Shown: in pieces, positions 11,701 to 20,256 of the stretch
Layout of the letters: the number at the start of each line of letters is the position of its first letter
Numbering within the stretch: the stretch's first letter is position 1
Assembly (NCBI GenBank): GCA_012931725.1
Contig: CM022946.1
Span: 49,777,477 to 49,841,476, forward strand
DNA: 64,000 nt
DNA from: Litsea cubeba
Lineage: Eukaryota > Streptophyta > Magnoliopsida > Laurales > Lauraceae
Direction: 5' to 3'
Program-made: the position numbers and the translations under genes
Notes under the pieces: generated by a model
Databases searched by the model: none
Told to the model about the DNA's origin: nothing
The model's input: the letters and a program-made list of their open reading frames with translations, nothing else

Positions 11701-12479
11701 ATGAGCAGCCCACCAATGGAGTTGGGCGAATCTTCAGCTGGGCCATCTCTTCTTTTTGCAAAGAAGGTGGTGGTGCGAGTTCTGAGCTCTTGGATTGAGA
11801 CTCTGGTTTCTAGGCATTTAGATGCCGGATTTGGGATGATCCAGCTTGTGCGTGAGATTCTCGGTGATGCTGAAGAGGCTTGTCTAGATGTCACAAGTGC
11901 CAGGGCGATCGTTGATAGGATCATTGAGCTGGGTGACAGGTGGTTTGAGACCATGCGTTTTCCTGATGACCAGTTCTTCAAGGAGATGTTCCTGGACCCT
12001 GCGGATAAGGCTCAGTCTAACCTAGATGAGGCTACAGAAAGTAGGAAGCAGGTAGTCCGAGAGAAGAACTTAGAAGAGCTAAACATCATTGTGCTGACAC
12101 ATGACCTTAACATCCTTGATAGGGAGGTCGATGAGGCCAGGAAACGTCTTGAGCATCTGCAGGCACAAGTCGCTACCAAGTGGATTGCCATAACAGAGGC
12201 TCGTGAAAGGGAGACTGCTCTGATTCACCGGGTTGCAGATGCCAATCGAGTTCTTAAAAGGAAGTCTGATGAGAACAAATAATGGCAACTGCTCGAGATA
12301 AGCTTCCCGGTGCGAAAGAAGGGTTACAGCCCACTCCAGCATCTCATGGCAAATTCCTGAAGAAGCGTGCCTTGGAATCCTTGACGGCTGAGGCCAAAAG
12401 TTTGCTTAAGGAGCTGAACTCTTGGCTGGAGACCGTTTTTTATTGAGCTCCTTTTTTTTTTTTAACAGAAACCATCCTT

Positions 12480-12735
12480 CTCTCTTCTTTTTTTTTTTAG
12501 TACCACTTGTATTTTTTGGTACTTTTCTTTTTTTTTTTAGTGCTTGTGAGCACTTTCTTTTTTTTTGGTACCACATGTATTTTTTTGGTACTCTCTTTTT
12601 TTTTTTGTTTTTTTATCCCTACGCTCACTTGAATCTTTTTGTGATAAAAGTAATTGCTAAATGGGATGCCCCTTTTTTTTTTGTTTTGTTATCCCTACGC
12701 TCACTTGAATCTTTTTGTGATAAAAGTAATTGATA
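12480..12735. repeat. poly-T-spaced hairpins (AGTACC/GGTACT, TCAC/GTGA)
   Basis: Just after the stop of the PMD-like gene come AGTACC...GGTACT, AGTGCT-TGTG-AGCACT, GGTACC...GGTACT, and two copies of a TCACTTGAATC...GTGA unit, separated by T runs. Copy B has the mirror set at about 38280-38595, with three copies of the last unit. Confidence 0.65.
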
Positions 12736-12795
12736 AATGGGATTTGATCAAAAGCTTGTCATTTTGTGAAAATCTTTTGTCAAATGATTGTTTTG

Positions 12796-13115
12796 GCATG
12801 GAAGCCAGATTTTTGCTTATGGCATGGAAGTCGATTTTGGCATGAGAGCCAGCTCTTTTTTTTTTGTGGCATTGATAGCTGAGTATTTTTTTTGTGGCAT
12901 CTATAGCCGGTTTTTGGTGGCATTGATAGCCGAGTTTGTGGCATTGATAGCCGGGGATTTTGAAAGCCAATTTTTGTTTGTGGCATTGATAGCCTGTTTT
13001 GTTTTGGTGGCATTGATAGCCGGTTTGTGGCATTTATAGCCTGTTTTGTTTTGGTGGCATTGATAGTCGGTTTGTGGCATTTATAGCCTATTTTGTTTTG
13101 GTGGTATTGATAGCT
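12796..13115. repeat. array of GGC-N6/7-GCC units
   Basis: About a dozen units such as GGCATTGATAGCC, GGCATCTATAGCC and GGCATGGAAGCC, with T/G-rich spacers. The mirror array in copy B is at about 38030-38225. The related GGCGTTTATAGCC is repeated in the LTRs. Confidence 0.7.
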
Positions 13116-13133
13116 GGTTTGGTTTTCAAAAAT

Positions 13134-13590
13134 GCAAGTATCGACTAAAAGTCGCCTCCCTGCTGAATGTTCTTGCAAGTATCGATGGAATGTCGCATCC
13201 TTGCTCATTCGGTTGCGAGTATCTATGGAATGTCGCATCCTCACGGATTTGGGTGCAAGTATCGATGGAATGTCGCATCCTTGCTTTTCAAAAATTTTGG
13301 TTTTGCGGGTACTGACTTGATGTCGTTTCCCCATGATTTTTGAAATTTTTGGTTTTATCGAACCTTTGAGTTATGGATATCAACTGAAATGTTGCGTCTC
13401 CATGGTTTTTTTAGGTTTTTTCGAACCTTTGAAATTTGGGTTGTGGATATCAACTGAAATGTTGCGTCTCCACAGTTTTGGATTTTGCAAGTATCGACGA
13501 AATGTCGCTTCCCTGCAATTTTGGAAGTGTCGAACGTGGTTCGTATGCTTCCGATTTGTGCGAGTATCGACTAAGCGTCGCTTCCCCGCA
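13134..13590. repeat. nine two-stem hairpins with covarying stems
   Basis: Each unit has an outer stem, TAT, an inner stem, a loop of about five bases, the inner stem partner, a short bulge and the outer partner. Inner stems are CGAC/GTCG, CGAT/GTCG or CAAC/GTTG. Outer stems include GCAAG/CTTGC (13175-13204, 13255-13284), ATGGA/TCCAT (13373-13403), TGTGGA/TCCACA (13442-13474), TTGCA/TGCAA (13485-13518) and TGCG/CGCA (13559-13590). Sequence changes while pairing is kept. Confidence 0.8.
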
Positions 13591-13946
13591 GTTTTTTGAA
13601 AAACCTTTTTTTTTTAAAGACACGAGGGTCATAAGTTTTGACCTAAAACCATTTTGGCGGTAAAAGGCAGGGTGGACTAGGGTGGAAATCCCTGAATCCG
13701 GATTTTGTTTCAAACCATGGATTTTGGGTCAAGGGTTGAAAATTTTGGCCAAGTTAGGGAAAGGTTCCTAAACTTGGATTTTTTTTTGAACAATGAAACG
13801 ATGAAAGTAAGCATTGTTTAAATTTCTAGAAATTTCAACATTTGATATAAAAATTCTAAAAAAGGGTGGGTTTAGCGAGCGTGTACCTGGAAACCGGTTT
13901 TGGCCGTACAGGCATTGCTCTTACCCAGTTGGGTAAGTCTTCAAGG
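13591..13946. other. non-coding link between hairpin array and integrase (copy A)
   Basis: Contains a perfect 16-bp palindrome (AAATTTCTAGAAATTT, about 13825-13840) and a hairpin CTTACCC-AACT-GGGTAAG at 13920-13937, just past the integrase end. Both are also in copy B (about 37308-37323 and 37207-37224). Confidence 0.65.
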
Positions 13947-15350
13947 GTAGTACCGCTTTAAGAACTTGCCGTTGATGGGCAGCATACATCTGTCACCTTC
14001 CATGTTTAGGAGTGTGTATGCGCCATTAGAGAAAACCTTGTCGATGACGTAGGGTCCCTCCCATTTTGGCTCAAATTTGCCTTTGGACTTGTGAGCGAAG
14101 ACCATTGGTCTTTTTACCGTAAGAACCAAGTCACCCTTTTTGTAGGCGCGTTTGCTTGACCTTTTTATTGAAAGATCCTGCCATGCGTGCTTGGTAAAGT
14201 TCAATGCTTTGTTGAGCTTCGAGCCGTCGCTCATCGAGATTGTCCAGCTCATGGAGTCACAATTTGACATTGCTTTCTTGAGTCATGTCATTTTGCAAGG
14301 ATACCCTCAAGGAAGGAATTTGTACTTCCAAGGGTACGACAGCTTCACATCCATAGACCAAGGAGAATGGTGTACTATGGGTTGGTCCTCGAACGGTGGT
14401 TCGATAGGCCCACAAAGCTTCAGACATTTTGTCGCTCCAGTCTCTTTTCTGACTAGAGACCATTTTTTTGAGGATTTTGCTGAGTGTCTTGTTGAAAGCT
14501 TCTGCTAACCCGTTTGCTGCCGGATTGTATGGAGTCGAAGGACAGCTTTTGATATTGTATTTGTCGCAGAACCTGTAGAATTGATGATCCCGGAATTGTG
14601 GTCCGTTATCATGGACGAATCTTTTAGGTATGCCGAAACGACAAATGATGTTGGTGCGCAGGAACTGAAGGACTGATGAGGTCTTCATTTCGTTGAACGC
14701 AAATGCTTCTGACCACTTGGAGAAATAATCCGTAGCGGCGAAGATGAAGCGATGACCTTTGCTCGAAGGGGGAGAAATAGGACCTATGATGTCCATATCC
14801 CAGGCTTCGAAAGGCCATGAGATCGCTATAGGATGCAGCCATTCTGGAGGCATGTGAATGTAATCTCCATGAACTTGGCATTGTTGGCAGCGCTTATCAA
14901 ATTGCATTGCGTCAGCTACCATGGTAGGCCAGTAATATCCTAACCTTTTTATCTGATCATAGAGCTTGGGACCAGCCTAATGAGCTCCGCAAAGACCAGC
15001 ATGAACTTCTTTGAGTGTTCCCTCAGCCTCCTGTTGTGACAAGCCGCGTAGAAGTACTCCGTTGAAGGATTTCCTGTAAAGGATTTTTGAATGAATATCC
15101 AAATGAAAGTTTGGGGTTCGCCTTTGGATGCTTACCCGTTCTTTTGGAACTTCAGGTAGAATTCCGAACATAATGTAATCAATGAACGGATCCCTCCAGT
15201 CGTCGATTGAAGTTTGAAGGATTGAAATCCGACTTCCGACCAATTGGTGGCATTCAGCAACTGCTTGGTGTGTGTTAAGAGGAGGAAGGATTCTTCTTTC
15301 GCACACTGTGATTTGCATGTTTTCCCCTTCCTGGATTGCCATAGATACGG
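13947..15350 (-). pseudogene. gypsy integrase, copy A (decayed)
   Basis: Inserts retrotransposon DNA into the genome. The zinc-binding part, the DDE core and the GPY/F-type tail (KWEGPYVIDKVFSNGAYTL) can all be read. The copy is broken by a TAG near 14978 where copy B has CAG, a TGA near 14257 where copy B has CGA, and frame changes before the tail. Copy B's integrase is the intact reference. On its C-terminal side are a small hairpin and then the hairpin arrays. Confidence 0.85.
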
Positions 15351-15936
15351 CAAGTCCAGCTAGGGCATCTGCACGTATGTTTTCACCTTTACGAATGTGG
15401 GTGATGTGACAGATGTCAAACTTTTGCAGAAGTGATTGTGCTTTGTTGTAGTAAGGCAGCAAATTTGGCTTCCTGACTTCAAATTTCTGATTCATCTGGT
15501 TGACGATCAGTTGAGAGTCTCTAAAGACTTCCAGCATGGTGATACCGGATTCGATGGCCAGTTCCAATCCTAGGATCAGAGCTTGATATTCAGCTGCATT
15601 GTTTGTACATGGTTCCAGTAGTGAGAAAGCGTGTGGAATCATGTATATGTCGGGGCTAACAAAGAGGATGCCAACTCCCGAGATCAGCTGTCTTTTTTCA
15701 TTTGTCCTGATTGCACCGTCAAAGTACATTTCCCAGGAGGCACTTTGTGAGAAAGTCTCCACATTGTAGACTGGTTCGTCTAGGAGATCATCTCTGAGCG
15801 GAGAATCTTTAGGCAATGGATGCTCTGTGAGGAAGTCCGCTAGAGCTTGCCCTTTGATTGCCTTTTGTGGTACATACCTAATATCAAATTGTGACAGAAA
15901 GATGGACCATTTTGCCAGTCGAGCGTTGAGAGACAA
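15351..15936 (-). pseudogene. aRNH-type RNase H domain, copy A
   Basis: Degrades RNA in RNA-DNA hybrids during reverse transcription. Visible motifs: YFDGA (first Asp), CTNNAAEYQAL (Glu), FRDSQL (Asp; copy B has FGDSQL) and RADAL (last Asp). The TNN-AEY pattern is that of the extra archaeal-like RNase H known from Tat-lineage elements. It is joined in frame to the integrase N-terminal region until the TAG near 14978. Confidence 0.75.
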
Positions 15937-17130
15937 GGACCTTCAAGAGGTTGACCCTCGAGACCAGGTATACTGTGTTGGAAAGCAAGTAGTGATGCAG
16001 CTTTTGTACGGCGAACATCACTGCAAGACATTCTTTTTCGACTGGAGAGTAGCGATGCTCTGCACCTACTAGCATGCGGCTGAGGTAATATAGAGCAGCT
16101 TCTTTTCTTTGATCATTTTCTTGCGCAAATAGAGCTCCCAGAGAGTGATCAAGGGATCTTGTGTACAAGATGAATGGTTTTCCAGTGGTAGGAGCAGCTA
16201 ACACTGGACGTTTTGTCAGGTATGACTTGATATCTTGGAAAGCAGCTTCACAGTCAGCATCCCAGACAAAGTTTACACCTTTTTTCATCAACCGGGAGAA
16301 TGGACGGCATTTCCCTGAAAGATTGGAGATGAACCGTCTGATGTAGGCCAATCTCCCTTGAAGCCCAATGAGTTCTCTCAAGGTTCTTGGAGAGGGCATT
16401 TCTAGAATGGCTTTGACTTTTATGGGGTCAAGCTCTATTCCAGCTTTCCGAACTAAGAATCCAAGGAACTTACCCGACGAGACACCGAAGAAGCATTTCA
16501 AAGGATTCATTCGCAGTTTGTGTTTGCGAAGCCGGAGGAAGACTTCTCGAAGGTCTTCGAGATGATCTTCTTTTATTTTGCTTTTGATGGCGAGGTCATC
16601 AACGTAACATTCAACCGTCTTGTGCTGCATATCTTGGAATATCTTCATCATAGCCCTCTGATATGTGGCACCAACATTTTTCAGAACAAATGGCATGACA
16701 ACAAATGTACGCCAAATGGGGTCCGAAAGGATGTATGTTTTTCATCTTCATGATGCATCTTTATCTGATCGTAGCCAGAGAAACCATCCATGAATGTTAT
16801 TCGCTCGAATCCACAGGTATTATCAATCATTACCTCTGGTATGGGGAGCGGAAATTCATCTTTTGGGCATGCGCCATTCAGGTCTCTATAGTCAATATAG
16901 ACCCTGATCTGCCCGTTTTTCTTTGTCACGGGGACAATGTTGGCCAACCACTCAGGATGTTGTTCCTCACGGATGAAGCCGACGCTTTTGAGTTTTTGAA
17001 CTTCTTGTTCAATTTTATCCATCACATCTGGACGGAATCTTCTTTGGCCTTGCTTGACAGGCTTGATGTATTCTTGAAGATTGAGTTTGTGGACCGCTAT
17101 TTTGGGGTCTAAGCCTGGCATTTCAGCGTA
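15884..17130 (-). pseudogene. gypsy reverse transcriptase and first RNase H, copy A
   Basis: The RT core with YVDDL is followed by the gypsy RNase H connection (FILYTRSLDHSLGALFAQ). The Asp expected after LYT is replaced by Arg, as in copy B, so this first RNase H was probably already inactive in the parent. The RT is broken near 16690-16750, where the FGVYCYT..PFGLKNAG region is shortened and shifted, and again near 15960 at the junction to the second RNase H. Confidence 0.85.
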
Positions 17131-17697
17131 AGACCATGCAAAGCAATCAACGAACTCACGAAGAAAGGCGATATACTCGGGTAACTCATCATCCTTTATA
17201 TTCTTGCTTATGAATACAGGACGTGGGTTATCTGGTGTGCCCAAGTCTATCTTTTGAATAGGATCTTCTGTTGGAAGGTTCGAAGGTGGTTCCTCCACAA
17301 TATTTTCGGAGGCTTCCAGCTCAACGAAACCTTCGGGGGTTTCAAGGGCATTTACAGACCAAGGTTTTGTTCCTTTCCACGGGTCTTCTTGATCGGTAAT
17401 TTTCCCAAGGCTTGTAATGAGATGATCCCAATCGCCTGTTGAAACCGGGTCGAAGTAGGCTACTTCTTTTAGAGATGAGGGTTCTTCTGGGTCAGAAGAC
17501 CATACCTCTGTGCCATCGGAAAACTCCTCTTCATTTTCGGAGAAATCGTGCCAATTGGATGAGCTTCTTGGATCTTTGTCAGGTGACTCATCGAAGAGAT
17601 ATCCAGGGAGATCGATGTCTTCATGGACTTGAGATGTTGAGGCTTGGTCGGTAAGTCGACTTTTAAGCCTTTGTGTCAACCGTCTCAGAGGAGTGTG
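17131..17697 (-). pseudogene. pol linker upstream of RT, copy A (truncated)
   Basis: An acidic linker (LPGYLFDESPDKDP and similar) homologous to copy B from about 24480 onward. Homology stops at 17697, where plus-strand TGTAGACACC begins. Copy A has no gag, protease or 5' LTR in the window. It keeps about 90 bp that copy B has lost near 24960-24990. Confidence 0.75.
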
Positions 17698-19196
17698 TAG
17701 ACACCTCATTTGGCCCCTATGATAGCCTTACACACCTGTCAAATATAGCGATGCCCCCATTTCACTTATAATTGAATGATTAATGGCATAATTCAGATTA
17801 ATTAATGACAATGAAGATGCTTTTTTGATAGTTTCAGACTTAGTTCAACGACTTCTAGAAATTCGTGAGAAGAAAGCCGAATCACATTGAGATCTAGAGT
17901 TTAACTCACCTTTCACACAAGGACAGACTACTACACTAACTCTACATATTCCAAACCACTTAAGACATGCTTAGGCCAGTTCTTACAAAGATTACACCAA
18001 GTTTACCCAAATGCCATCCGATTACCCTAAGTTAGGAAGCCGGATCCATTGATCTAGAGGTCCCCATCTTTTCTCATCCCATAATCATTAGGACAGTTAG
18101 ACCATTGATTCTTCACTTCAAGAGCTTTCCGACGGTATGTAGAACGTCCAAATCCGATAAGCGGATCAAAAGTTATGAGTTTTCGAAGTTTGCCTTAAAA
18201 AGAGTAACAGAAATTCATCTAGGCACCACCCAAGGGGCGCCCACCCTACTCAAATTCACCTAGGCGCCCCATGTGTGGCGCCCTCACTAGTCATGGTCAC
18301 CTAGGCGCCCCATGTGTGGCGCCCACCCTCCGAAATCACTAGTTTGACCTAAACGGACCGGAACCACTCAACGTAGGGACCAAATTCCGAAAATGAATTG
18401 ACTCCACCTAGGCACCCCATGTGTGGCGCCCACCCCACTCTTTATTCCATCTAGGCGCCCCATGGTGGGCGCCCATACTCTTCAGCCCACCTAGGCACCA
18501 CATGTGTGGCGCCCACCCTCTTATTCCACAAACTTAACTTAGGGCAGCCCGTAATTTTGGAGCATTGGCGCTCGCGGAAATCGCTGAGCCTGTGTTCAGA
18601 TTGGAGTACCTTTTGCTCTCTTTGATGAACCCGATATTGGCCTTTCAAAAAAAAAAAAAAAAACTCATCATTTTTTGATTCAGATCCGAGAAATTATGGT
18701 TCATTTCCTTCAAAATACTGGCGCTCACGGAAATTGCTGAGACCGTAATTAGATCGGAATACCATCTGCTCTCTTTGATGAATCCAATCTTGACCTTTCA
18801 AAACGGGGAATCTCATCTCATGGATGCGGTCTCCAAACATTTGTGTCTAGCGGTACTCGTACGCCCTTTCAGGGTTTACTGTATTCGCGATCGGTCCATT
18901 TGTAACTCCAATTTTATATTCTTCTTACCTCGAGCAAGCTCTGCTTCTCGATAAGTCGAATTTAATTTCACAATTGCTTCTATCAGTCACTGGGACGCTC
19001 GTTCTGGGCTTACCATAGCTGCGATCAGAACAATTGTACCCTCTATGGCTTTCTGCCTTCTTCATATTGCTTGGGTCATCTCCCTCGAGCAATTTGAAAA
19101 GACAAAACCATAGAACTTCCCATTTATGATCATTATATTCTTGTGATTACTAATGGATGTGGTCTTGTTTCAGAAATTTTTTCGAAAAAACTAACA
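17697..19196 (+). other. 5' region of copy B: LTR-like or leader
   Basis: It starts TGTAGACACC, as an LTR would, exactly where copy A is cut. It does not match the 3' LTR at 43715. It holds the GGCGCC repeat array, a duplicated block of about 85 bp (18564-18650 and 18720-18800), a poly-A run and a possible splice acceptor TTTCAG ending at 19173. I see no second copy in the window and no convincing PBS, so it may be the LTR of a related family or a long 5' leader. Confidence 0.5.
18216..18525. repeat. GGCGCC-paired repeat array
   Basis: About six units of the type CACCTAGGCGCCCCATGTG followed by GGCGCCCACCC. Each unit pairs GGCGCC with GGCGCC across about 8 nt, so each can fold as a hairpin. 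The units decay at CG sites (GGCACC). Confidence 0.65.
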
Positions 19197-20228
19197 ATGG
19201 CAGCATCGCTTACCATTACTTTCGATGAGAGCAAGCACCAACTCATGCTTCAACAGAAGCAAACTATGCGCAGCTACAAGCGCCCCATCAGCTGCCGAAG
19301 TATCAACTCCCTCGGCAACTCTCTGAACTCCGGGTCGACCTCGACTCCCCGGACTATTGTCTTTGGGACGCTGGGACCATTCCCACTTCCTGAGGAACAA
19401 ACTGCTCATTCCAAAAAGCAGAAACTCGCCTCTCAACGTGTCACTACCGTGACACCAAAGGCGAGCACCAGAAGGCCCGAAGCCCATGGCAGCCCCACGA
19501 AGCCTCAACCCTCAAACGACCAGGTCTATCCCAAGATTTGGTCCCCAAGACCTTCACCAAAACAAAGAAGGTCCCAAACATCCACCAAGCCAGCATACCT
19601 GGCTCCACTCAAGGAGAACCAGTTCTACCCTCTTGCCTACATGAAAGAGGAGAGACCCATCTCCAACCTGACTCCCAAGTCAACCCAGCATGAGCCGGCT
19701 TGTTCCTATAAGCCCAAAATCAAGCCATGCATCACAAGGCCTCTGCAAGCACCTGCTAAGGCCTACAAACCTGCAGTTCGACCCTTCATCATTACAGGGG
19801 CCGAACTCTAAAAATTCAAAGCTTCTCTGCAACAGGCGAAGGACCGGGTTCGCATCCTGTCCTTGCATAGCTACAAAGAAGACAGGCTCGGCTGCTGTGC
19901 CCGAGGGAGCACATCCTTCATCGTCAAAGCTCAGCCAGAGCTGACCGAAGCTCAAATTGCTCGTCGTATACGCCGCCGCGCATCGTATCGGCAAAAGAGA
20001 CTAGAGAAGCAAAGGACCCAGCCTCCTACACTTCAAGTCTCTGCCAAATGGGTCGAAAAAGATAGACCCAACCAAGTTGTTGCCGTCCATATGGTTGGAA
20101 AAACCAGAAGACGCCAAAAGTCAGCAACAAAAATCCATGTCCGACGTCCGATGACCCGCAGCATCTCCAGGACAAGAAGACATTCAGAAGAATCCCCTGC
20201 TCCTTCAAGCAAAAGGACGGCAGAGTGA
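19197..20228 (+). pseudogene. ORF1 upstream of gag, copy B
   Basis: A Pro/Ser/Lys-rich, very basic protein. The first part runs 19197-19811 (205 codons) to a TAA. The second part continues in another frame to 20228 with a basic motif (EAQIARRIRRRASYRQKR). An extra ORF before gag is known in Ogre-like Tat elements; I do not recognise a domain. The ATG at 19197 follows a possible splice acceptor at 19173. Whether the two parts were once one frame is inferred. Confidence 0.55.
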
Positions 20229-20256
20229 TCCTTCCTCAAGCTCTTTTTCAAAAAGA

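Larger units (their letters stand above)
6072..12446 (+). pseudogene. antisense PMD-like retrotransposon gene, copy A (decayed)
   Basis: A spliced gene on the strand opposite to pol. Exon 1 is only ATG plus seven bases (6072-6081). A T-rich intron with GTAAGT...TTTGCAG runs 6082-6771, and exon 2 continues to about 11053 apart from an inserted LTR (7001-8769). Further exons are about 11151-11261, 11328-11425 and 11514-12446. The encoded protein has a Ser-rich start, then a plant-mobile-domain-like region (NGEIGFSLKELSAITGFSI around 9380-9435), a Ser/acidic part and a C-terminal coiled coil. Compared with copy B, the frame is broken by CAG-to-TAG stops at about 9920 and 10035, a 2-bp loss near 10895 (in the basic stretch) and a stop at 12280. 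Antisense extra ORFs after integrase are known in Tat-lineage gypsy elements; their function is unknown. The domain call rests on motif resemblance. Confidence 0.7.

Noticed and set aside
12422..12733. Phe-rich open frame
   Set aside because: It lies in the T-run hairpin region after the gene's stop and has no family resemblance.
13134..13590. CRISPR-like array
   Set aside because: The repeats diverge and covary, spacers are not unique equal-length inserts, no cas genes exist and the genome is a plant's.
17697..19196. Firm 5' LTR of copy B
   Set aside because: It starts TG but does not match the 3' LTR at 43715 and shows no clear PBS, so I only call it LTR-like or leader.
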